The notes under the pieces were generated by a model. The model was not told the origin of the DNA and made no database searches. It worked only from the letters and a program-made list of their open reading frames with translations. Below, piece by piece: positions 11,568 through 23,800 of a stretch of DNA of 64,000 bases. The translations under genes were made by a program, and so were the position numbers. Origin of the DNA: Sabellastarte sp. h YS-2021 (taxonomy: Eukaryota > Annelida > Polychaeta > Sabellida > Sabellidae); assembly GCA_964017235.1 (NCBI GenBank), contig OZ024929.1, positions 23,371,464 to 23,435,463 on the forward strand, given 5' to 3'. Every line of letters begins with the position of its first letter. Position 1 is the stretch's first letter.

Positions 11568-14500
11568 AAGACTTGGTTGTAGCAGATGTGCCCCCCCCCC
11601 CCTTCTTTTCTTTCCGAAGATAACTGGTCTGAGGGGAAGGGTCTAGGACTTATTGTGCCGCTACTATTGGTCCCACAAACATATTGTTGTCATCGTCTGA
11701 CCAAGTAAGGTCTTTTAGGTAAAAATTTGTAAATGTGTTGTGAGCTTTCCAGTGGCAGGCTTGCATGATTTGGTCCACTGATACCCCACCATAAAAGGCC
11801 TTAGAGGCCGCGAAGGCCCTAATGTCATGTGCTTTAACTTGGACCAAGTCCAAGGCTTGTTGGTCTGCTTGTTTATAACAAAGTAGGATGGTTTGTTTTA
11901 ACCAAGAGGAGAGAGTAGCTGGTCTGATGTCTGAGGTGTGTCCTTTCTTGAAGGAAATGAAAACTAGGGATCGAGACCCTCTCAGGTCTTGGGTTCGATC
12001 CAAGTAATACCTCAGGGTCCGTACCGGACAGAAGGTCCTGTCTTGTTTGAATTGTCTATCTACAATGGTAGTCAAAGCAGGAATAGTCACCGGAGACACA
12101 CTTTGAGAACCTTCTCTGCTAGTTGGTTTTTGGCTATGAAATCAGAAGAAGGGAACAAGGCAACCTTTTCCCATTGACCTAGATTAGATACTTTGTTTGC
12201 AACCCAGGCATGAATTTTGCTACAGTGCTTGCCAAAAGCAGTTTTGAGAGTAAGATGTTTGAGGTCGGTGTCTTTCATAGGCTCAAAAGGTGCTTGGTGA
12301 GCTCATTAAGTACAACAGAGAGGTTCCATTTTGGAAGATTCCTGGAACTTTTATTGGGACGATCCCTGTAAAAACTGTAGAGTAACCTGTTGAGGTGTGA
12401 GCTTTGGGAGATATGGTGCCCAGCTGGGCCCAGGGTGTCAACAATAGCATTCCTATAACCATCAATGGTCGAAGGGCACCTGTTTAGGTCTTGGTACAGG
12501 TACATGAAAAAGTCTGAGACTTGTTTCACAGAGGGAGTGGAGAAATCAACCGAATTTTCTCTGCACCATTTTCAAACAGGGCCCACTTGATTTATAGATG
12601 GTTCTTGTTGATGACCTCTGAGGGGCAGTAATTCTCTCTGACATCTCCACAGAGAAGCCTTGTTCTTGGAGTTGTCCACTCCTAGACACCAGGTGTGGAG
12701 GTTGAGATGTTGTGGATTTCTGTGAAACACATAGTTTTGGGACTGTTTGAAGAGAGTTGTTGATACTGGTAGCTGAAGTGGGATCCCTATTGAGAGCTGC
12801 ACCAGGTCCCAAATCCAGGGCATCCCTGGCCAGCCTGGGGCTATTACAATGATCAGGCAGTTGCATTGTCTGATCTTGTGGATCACCCTGTGAAGGAGAG
12901 CCGTTGGAGGGTAAACATAAGCTGTGAAACCTGACCAGTTTATGTTTAGAGCATCTATGTCCCAAGCATTCTGGTCTGGGACTGGAGACACGTACAGTGG
13001 CAGTTTGTGGTTCAGACGAGTGGCAAATAGATCTACATGAGGGGTGAACCACTTGTGACGGATCTGTTTGAACACCTGCAGATGCAGTGACCATTCTGTT
13101 AACTGGACTTGGTTTGACCTGGACAGTAGGTCGGCCATCACATTAAGACACACTAGAATGTGTCTGGCTTTTAATGTTATCTTGTAATGATGGCCCCAGG
13201 GGCCGTATTCACTAAACCTCCTTAATTTTTAAGGCCCCTTTATTAAAGGAAGGTGAAAAATCTCCTTTGGTAAGGTGATCTTTAAAATGCTATTCACTAA
13301 ACCTCCTTTATGGTCTCCTTACCAAAGGATCCAGTCATCTGATTGGTTAAAAACGTTTGTTCATAAAGGCTCCTTTATGTTTCCCCTAGTTATGTATTTT
13401 CTTCTTTCCAAGTTTACTATTTGTTTAAGATTAGTGTTGTGGTATGTTTTCTATTGCAGTTTAAGATGAAATTTCATATTTTAAGAAATAAATATCTAAC
13501 TTTTAAAGATTTTTGTATTGCATACCACATTTTATTATCCACCGTAGGCAAATACATATTTGACCCATATAGAGGGACATACGGATGGGGATATATTTTA
13601 TATCATTAGAAAGGCTGTCTTATAGCGCTTCTGCTCATGTTTGTTACATTAAAATCCATGCAGAAATGACTGAGATATTGCAGGTTAAAGATTGCAGTTT
13701 TTATATTCACTGGTGGCCATGCTTTTTGACATGCTTTTTCACATCCTCTCATTAAATATTCATATAAGTTAACCCATAAATCGTACAAATTGGTGGATAA
13801 TAAAAGTAAAACATCCCTCATCAGACATACACAGAAAAAATGTATATCACTCATGAAGAAAAACAATGAAATAGTCATTTGGGAGGTTTTCCTATTCTGG
13901 TAATAGCCACTTTTACGCACAGATATTGTGACACACACATCAAATACATTTTCATTGGGTTTGATGACATATCAACTGAATATCCAAAAAAATTCAAAGA
14001 AAAGACATATGGTGATATAAATGATGTAGTATGGACAAAAAAAAGGTGCAAATGTCATAACATTTTATCAATTACCTCAATTTTTACTTAAAAAGTCAAA
14101 CCACCAAAACTCCCCTTTATCATAAAGGTAGTCACACACTTACCTTGAAAATTAAGGGAAAAAACCAAGGATTCCTCAGTAAAGGAAGGTTAGTGAATAT
14201 CAAAATTCAAGATTTCCTTGAAAGTTAAGGATTTCCTAGATTTTTAAGGTTTCCTTGAAAGTCAAGGAAAGAAAGTTAGGCTCCTTTGTTTGAGGGAAGT
14301 TTAATGAATACAAAAACAAAGAAGGGGCAAGAAATAAAGGAAATCCTTACTTTTTAAGGGATCTTTGGAATAAAGGAGGTTTAGTGAATACCGGCCCTGC
14401 AATCTTTAAAATAAAAACTGCAATCTTTAACCTCCAATATCAGTCATTTCTGCATGGATTTTAATGTAACAAACACGAGCAGAAGAGCTATAACACAACC

Positions 14501-17500
14501 TTCTAATTATATAAATAAATTATATCCACCTCTGTATGTTCCTCTATATGGGTTAAATACCATAGTATTTGCGCATGGTGGATAATAAAATGTGGAATGC
14601 AATACAAAAATCTTCAAAAGTCAGATATTTATTTCTTAAAATATGAAATATCATCTTAAACGGCAATAGAAAACACATCATAACACTAATCTTATACTAA
14701 TAATAAACATGGAAAGAAGAAAATACAAAAGTAAATGAAAGATAAAGGAGCCTTTATGAACAAACATGTTTAACCAATCAGATGACTGAATGCACTCCTT
14801 TAATAAAGGATCCTTTATTTAAGGTCTCCTTTGGTAAGGAAACCATAAAGGAGGTTTAGTGAATAACATTTTAAATGTCACCTTACCAAAGGAGATTTTT
14901 CACCTTCCTTTAATAAAAGGACCTTAAAAATATAGGAGGTTTAGTGAATACAGCGCCTGGTCATGATTTTCCACAGGAGTGGGTTCCTCCTTGCATGTTT
15001 ATGTAGGCTACTACTGTTGAGTTGTCTGGAGCAACCAGCACTGTTTGGTTTTGACACTGGTCCCTGAACCTGTGAAGGGCCTGAGAAACCGCCGTCAGCT
15101 ATAGAACATTTATGAGTAGCCTTTTTTCCCTGTCTGATCACAGACCCTTTGTGGAGGTTTGTTCTAAGTGAGCACCCCAGCCTTCGTTTGAGGGGTTTGT
15201 AAAGAGTTTGATACTGTGGTCTTTGGGATGAAGGTCTGCGCCTTTCATCATGTTTGTGGGATTTTGCCACCAGTCTAGGTGTGCTGAAATGGTTTCTGTC
15301 CAAGGAAGGAGGTTTCCAAAGACTGAGGATATCTCCAGTGCTCCTTGAGGTGAAACTGACAGGGCCTCATGTGAAGGCGTCCCTCCGGGACCATTTTCTC
15401 AATTGAGGCGAGCAACCCAATTAGCGACATCAAACATGTTGCACGTAGAATCAAATCCTGAAGTTTGAGCCATCAATCTCTTGAGTGGGTTTTACAAGGG
15501 CTGAATCAGATGGTATTCGTAGCCCATGAACAAAAACACTTGAGCAGGTTTTAGTTCGGATTTCTCCTGATTTATTATCCACCCTAAGGACTGAGTCAGG
15601 TCTACCACTGTCTGAGTGTTCACTTGGGCTTTTTCCGGAGACTGGGCCCGATCAGCCAGTCCTCCAGGTACTTGTGAAGCCTGATTCCACTTGTGAGGGC
15701 CATCAACTTCACTTCCTTTACAAGCATTGTAAAGACCTGTGGGGCTGTGGCCAGTCTGAAAGGAAGGGAGGTGAAATGGAACACCTGTGGCCTGTGGCAA
15801 AACTGTAGGTACTTCCTTGAGTTTGGGTGGATGGGGATGTGAAGGTAAGCATCTGATAAGTCTATCAACAACACCCATTCCCCTGGAATGAGAGAAGCCC
15901 TGATGGATTCTGGTGTTTCCGTTTTGAACCTTTCTATAAATAGGAAGGCATTGAGCCTGCTTAGGTCAATCACTGGCCTCCACCTTTGGTGAGGCTTGGG
16001 GACTTGAAACAGGCGACTGTAAAAACCGAGAGATTTTACATTTTCCACCCTTTCTATTGCGTTCCTTGACAGAAGACACTGGATGCAAGAGGCCAGAGCT
16101 TGTTCTTTGTGTAGGGCCTTGTAGCCTGAATGAATAAGGGGAGCTCTGACCAATTTTGGTTTTGAGATGAATGGCAAAACGTAGCCATTGGTGATAATGT
16201 TTAATACGCTGTCTGAACATTTGTTTATTTGCCAGTCTCATCTGAAAGAAAAGAGGCAACCTCCTACTGGTGGAATGAGGGAGGCTATTGAGGAGTCATT
16301 GGGGGGAGGGGTTTCCACGCCCTCGCCCCCTGGGGTGAGGTCGAAAAAGACCCCTGGAGCCTCTGTTGTTTGGTTTCCCCCTGACTGAGGAAAACGATTG
16401 ATTACTGCTTTGAGAGGAGTTGCCCCCATAGGGGTGTTTCCTGTAGGAGCCTCTTTTCTTGTTGTGGGGACCACGAAAGGGCTTGTTTTTGATAGGCAAA
16501 ACCTTGTGAGTCTTTAGAGGTGCCTTTTTTTGAGGAGGAAGTCTTCTCCCTCCTTTACTAGCTGAGACTTGAACAATGAGGAAGGCCAAAATGGCGAGTT
16601 CCTCAGTTCTTGATGTGTCGTATCCCCTAAGTGTGGTTATATGTAAGAGAGTCATTTTGGCCTCGCACCTGAGCAGGCCAGTGTTGCCCATAGTATAGAG
16701 TTCCCTCTGGAGTATATGGGCCAGAGATTTACTTAGGCAGGCAAGAGCTCTTTGTTGAACAAGTATGGTCTTATTCAGCACCTCAAAATAATCACAGGCA
16801 GTGTCATAACCAAGCCTGGCTGCTTTCTCAGGATTGGCACCTTTTTGAATTTTTTGAGTTTAGACCTTTTGAAAGGTCGATTTCAAACTGTGTTGACACT
16901 TCTCTATAGTAGTGTTACAAGAAGAAGAAGTTTTGGAAAAAGCAGCTGTGAAGTTGCTGAGATTCTGCCTAGCCTGATGTTCCAGTTCCTTAAGCACCGG
17001 TAGGGCAACTTTGCCCATAGGGGCTCCAGAGGGCTTTGGAGAGATACAGATTTTCAAAAAATCTGTGTTTAACTCTTGCATTTTGTCTTCAAAGCAAGGC
17101 TGTACCATTTTGCAGTGGAGGGAGGGGGTTTTATGTACTTTCCCTCAGGTAAATTAGAGGCCAGGAAATCTTGCTCAAATGTATCAAAAGCATTTTTAAT
17201 ATGAGAGCTCAGAGGGAGCATAGCTGAAGAGCCTCTTGGCCTAAGCTCCTGTCAGTGTTGGCCTTTTTGGTCATCCAGGCCCAGAACTGAAGTGGAAGAC
17301 CTAGGCGTAGTTTCTCTGGGGTCAGAGAGATCTAACATGTGCCTGAAGGTCTCCACTTCTTCAGCATATTGAGAGGGCCATGGCTGCTTCCTATAGAAGT
17401 GGGGATCTGGGTCATGTTGAGGTTGGTCTAGTTCAGAAGGGAAGACCTTTTCTTGTGAGCAGAGGACTGATCCTCCTGAGGATGACGACTGAGAAATATA

Positions 17501-18731
17501 TTTGGCCCAAACCTTGTGTTTACGTTTGTCCAAATGTTTTTTTGGCTCTGGGCGAACACACCTGTTCGGGTTGTCCGATATATCTGAGTGGTGATCTGAA
17601 CCGTGGTTTGGATCTGAGCCATGTTCGGACTGAGCATCTCTCAACCGTGGAGACAGAGAAGGAGCATATACGTCCAACTTCATTTCTTCATCAGTACGTT
17701 CGGAATGAGTGTTCGGAGCAGGGTTCGGGGGCAAATTATCAGATTGTTTACTGGGGCCAGGTTTTGAAGCAGAAGTGGAGCTCTGATCCAACTCCACTTC
17801 TTTAGCAGACTTTTTAATAGACTGCATTTTGTCTCTGAAAGACTTCATTGTTTCAAGCATAGAAGCCTGGAGCGCCCTCATTTGTCGCTGAAGTTGGATG
17901 TTAAATTGAGAACCCAGGGATTATTCAAGTTTAGACTTGATCTTTTGTTCTAAAGCCGTACCTGGGGTTGGTGGGACAGTTTTAGCTGGAGTTTTTAATG
18001 ACAAAGCCTCAAAACACAGGGGTTGGGGGCGTGGTGGTGATGCAAATAAATTGTTAGCAGCACCCTCAAGGTCTGTGTGCGAACTAGAAAAGGATTCCAT
18101 GTCCTCATCTCCCAACAGATCCAAGTCGGCGTCTTTGGATGTGTCTGTTGCCTTCTGTTTACGAACATAGCTACACCTGTTTTTAATCAGATTTTTAAAC
18201 AGATTTCACACGGCTTTTCTAAGGTGACACAGGGATCATCTCCCCTGTTAGCTTCCCTACAAACGGGGAAGTAATTGTGGGAGTCAAAGGGTAAACAGAC
18301 ATGACAACATTTGCTGGATCTAGGCTTGTCTTTGCTTGCTTGGTGGGGCATTTTTACAGCTGCAATAAAAGGACCGTGCAAGCCAAGCCGTAAAACTCAC
18401 AAGTTTGAAAAGTCAAGAAATACTTATCCTGTCGAAGTTAGAGTTTCACAGAATATTCTATAACATTAATTACAAACACTTCCTAAATAAAAAGATCCAA
18501 CAATGCATATATACTGAGATATATAAGAAAATATGAAGCAAAAAATCAAACGCTTCCAAATCACGCGCCCAACGAGAAAAGGAGGAAGAGTTGAGAAGAG
18601 TTCCACGAGAGTACAACCTGAGGCTACGGCTAACTATAAATGTCTATTTTTCTTAGACATTGGCCGGATGCCTGCGGCCATCTGAGATCAGCATTCAGTT
18701 CCACATGGTAAGCTATTGTAGTGCAATAAAA
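11568..18731 (-). mobile_element. DIRS retrotransposon copy C: old, broken, interrupted
   Basis: Tyrosine-recombinase retrotransposon of the same lineage as copies A and B but clearly diverged. Parts on the - strand: gag-like region (about 18360-16300), reverse transcriptase and RNase H (about 16260-12600, split by another element), and tyrosine recombinase (about 12600-11640). The left terminal repeat is recognisable (about 18600-18731, ending in the same AAGCTATTGTAG...AATAAAA pattern). The right terminal repeat and internal complementary region are not found, so the right end is truncated. It has more than ten breaks and is much older than copies A and B. Confidence 0.9.
13196..14958. mobile_element. 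Foldback non-autonomous DNA element with repeated terminal motif
   Basis: The DIRS sequence stops at 13195 and resumes at 14959. The insert begins CAGGGGCCGTATTCACTAAA and ends with an inverted TTTAGTGAATACAGCGCCTG. Its outer ~520 bp on each side are inverted copies of each other, shown for example by AATCCATGCAGAAATGACTG near 13650 and inverted near 14445. An internal end at 14376-14400 (ggaggtttagtgaataccggccctg) pairs even better with the left end. The motif ATTCACTAAACCTCC occurs at least five times in both orientations. CAGGG-type ends hint at hAT, but no clean 8-bp duplication was seen. There is no transposase. Confidence 0.8.
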
Positions 18732-18939
18732 ACATGCTTTTATGTGGAGTTGGGGCAAAACCTGTGGCTCAATTGATGCAATACCATCTGTTACAATGGG
18801 AAGTTGCAAAAGTAAAATGGTTAATGAATTCTAGTATGACTTTAACAGTGCTTAATCTACATCAAAAGACACCCAAAGGTGCAACAACCAAGATTCAAGT
18901 AAAAAGATATAAGAGAGATATAAGAGAGATAAAATAGTA
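18732..18939. other. Spacer between DIRS copy C and E5
   Basis: AT-rich, with a short AAGAGAGATAT duplication near 18910. No element head was found. Confidence 0.4.
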
Positions 18940-19500
18940 TCAGATATCCCCGTAGTGAGATAAAATAGCATCAGATATGCAAGATCAAAGGTCAAATCCA
19001 GGTCACACCATGACGTTGCACACATATAACCCCCAACCAATGTCCCTACCAAATATCAACGTCCTACACCTTATGGTTTCGAAAATATAGCCCAGACAAG
19101 GCATCATAGGTCAAGGTCACTATGGCAAGGTGAAAGGTCAAATCAAGGCCACACCATGATGTTTTACATCTATACACCCTAGCCAATGTCCCTACCCAGT
19201 ACCAACTTCCTACACCTTACGGTTTCCGAGATATAGGCCGGACAAGATTTTCAAACTCAAGGTCACTACGGCAAGGTCAAATCAAGGTCACACCATGACA
19301 TTGCACACATACACCCGCTAACCAATGTCCCTACCAAGTATCAACTACCTACACCTATGGTCACTACGGCAAGGTCAAAGGTCAAATCAAGGTCACACCA
19401 TGACATTGCACACATACACCCGCTAACCAATGTCCCTACCAAGTATCAACTACCTACACCTATATCTCTATGGTTGCCGAGATATAGCCCGGACAAGATT

Positions 19501-20115
19501 CAGAGTGTCAAGTTAAAAGTGGGTCTCAGAGAATAGGAATTTCGGGAGTCAAAAAATGGGAATAAAATAGGAACATTACTGAAAAAATATAGTGAAAATA
19601 GGAAATATAGCCATCATAATTCACCATATTTACCTTTATTTTGTACTTATCTTAGAACAATGGAAAAACTATAGTCAAAATGATACACGAGTAACTAAAG
19701 TAAGCATCATACTTATTTAATTGATCATTAAAAATCTTATAAAACACATTCTATTGAACTACATGTGTACATGTAACTCAGTTCAAAATCATAACTAGAT
19801 TGTGCCGACTCGATGCCGACATATCCCCAGACAGGCCATTTCTCATACTAAAGGCATTCATTGGGTATTTTGTAGCACTCATTTTGTGAGATTCACAATT
19901 ATAATAAACCATTTTTCAATGATACTGTAAAATTTATACTATATCATGATGTGAGAAAATTAGTCATTTTCCATGTGATCAACAAAATTCAGTGTGTTAA
20001 AATATATTATCATCACCAAAAATAGGAAAAATTGGAATTATCCTGGAAAATAGGAATAAAGAGGAATTTGTCAAAAATAGGAAAAAGTAGGAAAAAATAG
20101 GAACTTGAAACCCTG
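19501..20115. mobile_element. hAT-like MITE inserted in the E5 array
   Basis: The array breaks at 19500 and resumes near 20116. The insert has imperfect 14-bp ends CAGAGTGTCAAGTT and AACTTGAAACCCTG (12 of 14 match after inversion). CAGRG ends fit the hAT group. The interior near both ends is rich in AATAGGAA. The flanking 8 bp (ACAAGATT / GAGATTTT) are only partly alike. There is no transposase. Confidence 0.5.
19793..19860 (+). mobile_element. Possible head fragment of an E8-like hairpin element
   Basis: AACTAGATTGTGCCGACTCG followed by TATCCCCAGACAGG resembles the E8 head at 38794 (AACTAGAG..., then TATCCCCGGACGGG). There is no matching 3' cap nearby. This is a weak call inside the hAT-like insert. 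Confidence 0.3.
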
Positions 20116-20490
20116 GAGATTTTATAGGTCAAGGTCACTACAGCAAGGTAAAAGGTCAAATCAAGGTCACACCATGACGTTGCACACCTACACCCCCTAA
20201 CCAATGTCCCTACCAAATATCAACTTCCTACACCTTACGGTTTCCGAGATATAGGCTGGACAAGATTTTCAAACTCAAGGTCACTACAACAAGGTCAAAG
20301 GTCAAATCAAGGTCACACCATGACGTTGCACACACACACCCTCTAACCAATGTCCCTACCAAGTATCAACTTCCTACACCTGGTTTCTGAGATACAGGCC
20401 GGACAAACTTCTTCCCGCCGCCCGACCGCCCATCCGGACACCATGAGTGAAAGCAATACCACAACAGCCCTTAAGGGCTGTGGCGTAAAA

Positions 20491-20892
20491 AGAAATGTAT
20501 CAGTAACATGCTTTAAATTATAATGTAATGGGACTTCTTTATTTCATGTAAAAAGAAATGTATTAGTAACATGCATTAATTTAATAAAAATCAGTGAGGC
20601 ACGCACGCATCCGCACACAGGATGCATTTCATAATCTCCCTCCCAGGCTAATGCCCCATGGGAGATAATAATAGTAACAAAAGTAAAACCAAAGCATTCT
20701 CAGCATCAGAAAATTAGTGACACCATAAAATATTAAAGCCAACTCAAAATCTTTGTGGATAAAGTTTTTGCCTGCCACAATTTAAATTCAGTGCATAGAC
20801 AATTTATTTTGCCTGATGAGATGTTTATTTTTGACTGTTTATATATATTATTAGAAGTGTCATGACTGTTTCAGCATTACAATTTGAAAAAT
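20491..20892. mobile_element. Spacer with solo 3' cap E6
   Basis: At about 20602-20620 is a CpG-containing stretch (GCACGCACGCATCCGCAC). It is followed at 20628-20660 by a hairpin with arms ATCTCCC / GGGAGAT and then AATAATAG. This is the 3' cap pattern without a body and resembles the cap of E3. The rest of the interval is AT-rich; AAAAAGAAATGTAT occurs twice, about 60 bp apart. Confidence 0.4.
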
Positions 20893-23800
20893 AACTAGAA
20901 ATCGGCCGCCCTGTTGATAGTAGATGCGAATAGAAACAGGATAGCATAGAAGAACACACATTATCATGTGTAATGTCCACCCATGAACCTTTTGCCCAAA
21001 TTGTACAGTAGTCTTACAAGACCCTGTTTCATTTGTAAAATATATCAATGATGCTTAAATATTTGTTAGTGTAGATGTAAATTATTTCAGCTTCATGCCT
21101 TTTTGCATTGGTTGGGTTGAAAATTTTGACGAAATCACTCTATCTGGCATGGTTAAGAAGATAGAAGCAAATTCCTGTTTTTCTATTTTTGGCAAAAATT
21201 TGAAAATTCAAAATGGCCGCCATTTTTGGGAAAAGGAAATTTTTTTGAAAATTGCCAAGAGTACATTTTCTAGATACCCTATGGGTCGAAAATTTCAACG
21301 AAATAACTCTATTTGGCACGGTTAAGGCCAGTTTGTGTTTTTCCATTTTGGGCAAAAATTCGAAAATTCAAAATGGCTGCCATTTTTGGGGAGGGGAAAA
21401 TTTTTTGAAAATTGCAAAGATTACATTCCTTAGATACCCCGTGGGTTGAAAATTTCGACGAAATCGCTCTATCTCGCATGGTTAAGGAGATAGAAGCAAA
21501 TTTGTGTTTTGCCATTTTTGACAAAAATTTGAAAATTCAAAATGGCCGCCATTTTAGGGGACGGGAAATTTTTTTTTAAATTGCCAAGAATACAATGCTG
21601 AAATACCTGTGGGTCGAAAATTTTGACGAAATTGCTCTATCTCGCACGGTTAAGGAGATAGAAGCAAATTTGTGTTTTGCCATTTTTGGCAAAAATTCGA
21701 AAATTCAAAATGGCCGCCATTTTTGGGGAGGGGAAAATTTTTTGGAAAATTGCAAAGATTGCATTCCTTAGATACCCTGTGGGTCGAAAATTTCGACGAA
21801 ATCGCTCTATCTCGCACGGTTAAGGAGATAGAAGCAAATTTGTGTTTTGCCATTTTTGGGAAAAATTCGAAAATTCAAAATGGCCGCCATTTTTGGGGAG
21901 GGGAAAATTTTTGGAAAATTGCAAAGATTGCATTCCTTAGATACCCTGTGGGTCGAAAATTTCGACGAAATCCCTCTATCTCGCACGGTTAAGGAGATAG
22001 AAGCAAATTAGTGTTTTGCCATTTTTGGCAAAAATTCGAAAATTCAAAATGGCCGCCATTTTTGGGGAGGGGAAAATTTTTTAAAAATTACCAAGAGTAC
22101 AATGCTCAGATACCCTGTGGGTCGAAAATTTTGACGAAATCACTCTATCTGGCACGGTTAAGGAGATAGAAGGAAATTTGTGTTTTGCCATTTTTGGCAA
22201 AAATTCGAAAATTCAAAATGGCCGCCATTTTGGGGGAGGGGAAAATTTTTGGAAAATTGCAAAGATTGCATTCCTTAGATACCCTGTGGGTCGAAAATTT
22301 CGACGAAATCGCTCTATCTCGCACGGTTAAGGAGATAGAAGGAAATTTGTGTTTTGCCATTTTTGGCAAAAATTCGAAAATTCAAAATGGCCGCCATTTT
22401 TGGGGAGGGGAAAATTTTTGGAAAAATTACCAAGAGCACAATGCTCAGATACCCTGTGGGTCGAAAATTTTGACGAAATCGCTCTATCTGGCACGGTTAA
22501 GGAGATAGAAGCAAATTGGTGTTTTGCCATTTTTGGCAAAAATTCGAAAATTCAAAATGGCCGCCATTTTTGGGGAGGGGAAAATTTTTTGAAAATTGCA
22601 AAGATTGCATTCCTTAGATACCCTGTGGGTCGAAAATTTCGACGAAATCGCTCTATCTCGCACGGTTAAGGAGATAGAAGCAAATTAGTGTTTTGCCATT
22701 TTTGGCAAAAATTCGAAAATTCAAAATGGCCGCCATTTTTGGGGAGGGGAAAATTTTTTAAAAATTACCAAGAGTACAATGCTCAGATACCCAGTGGGTC
22801 GAAAATTTTGACGAAATCGCTCTATCTGGCACGGTTAAGGAGATAGAAGCAAATTGGTGTTTTGCCATTTTTGGCAAAAATTCGAAAATTCAAAATGGCC
22901 GCCATTTTTGGGGAGGGGAAAATTTTTTGAAAATTGCAAAGATTGCATTCCTTAGATACCCTGTGGGTCGAAAATTTCGACGAAATCGCTCTATCTCGCA
23001 CGGTTAAGGAGATAGAAGCAAATTTGTGTTTTGCCATTTTTGGCAAAAATTCGAAAATTCAAAATGGCCGCCATTTTTGGGGAGGGGAAAATTTTTTGAA
23101 AATTGCAAATATTACATTCCTTAGATACCCTGTGGGTCGAAAATTTCGACGAAATCGCTCTATCTCGCACGGTTAAGGAGATAGAAGCAAATTAGTGTTT
23201 TGCCATTTTTGGCAAAAATTCGAAAATTCAAAATGGCCGCCATTTTTGGGGAGGGGAAAATTTTGTTAAAATTACCAAGAGCACAATGCTCAGATACCCT
23301 GTGGGTCGAAAATTTTGACGAAATCGCTCTATCTGGCACGGTTATGGAGATAGAAGCAAATTTGTGTTTTGCCATTTTTGGCAAAAATTCGAAAATTCAA
23401 AATGGCCGCCATTTTTGGGGAGGGGAAAATTTTGTTAAAATTACCAAGAGCACAATGCTCAGATACCCTGTGGGTCGAAAATTTTGACGAAATCGCTCTA
23501 TCTGGCACGGTTAAGGAGATAGAAGCAAATTTGTGTTTTGCCATTTTTGGCAAAAATTCGAAAATTCAAAATGGCCGCCATTTTTGGGGAGGGGAAAATT
23601 TTTTGAAAATTGCAAAGATTGCATTCCTTAGATACCCTGTGGGTCGAAAATTTCGACGAAATCACTCTATCTCGCACGGTTAAGGAGATAGAAGCAAATT
23701 AGTGTTTTGCCATTTTTGGCAAAAATTCGAAAATTCAAAATGGCCGCCATTTTTGGGGAGGGGAAAATTTTTTAAAAATTACCAAGAGTACAATGCTCAG

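Larger units (their letters stand above)
18985..20410. repeat. ~146-bp tandem array, interrupted
   Basis: Monomers share CATGACGTTGCACAC, AACCAATGTCCCTACC and TTTCCGAGATATAG. Some monomers are shortened (around 19350). Each has several AAGGTCA motifs. The array layout parallels that of the 147-bp monomers at 44830-47935. Confidence 0.85.
18940..20490 (+). mobile_element. Hairpin-capped element E5: ~146-bp array and 3' cap
   Basis: Contains about 3.5 monomers (18985-19500), an interrupting MITE (19501-20115), and about two more monomers (20116-20410). Then come a CpG-rich patch (20414-20437: CCCGCCGCCCGACCGCCC) and a hairpin at about 20459-20483 with arms CAGCCCTT / AAGGGCTG. The monomers carry AAGGTCAAATCAAGGTCACA and GGTTTCCGAGATATAGGCC. 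No 5' cap was found, so the left end may be truncated next to DIRS copy C. Confidence 0.55.

Noticed and set aside
17380-17805. 141-codon frame on the + strand
   Set aside because: Antisense to the decayed gag region of DIRS copy C.
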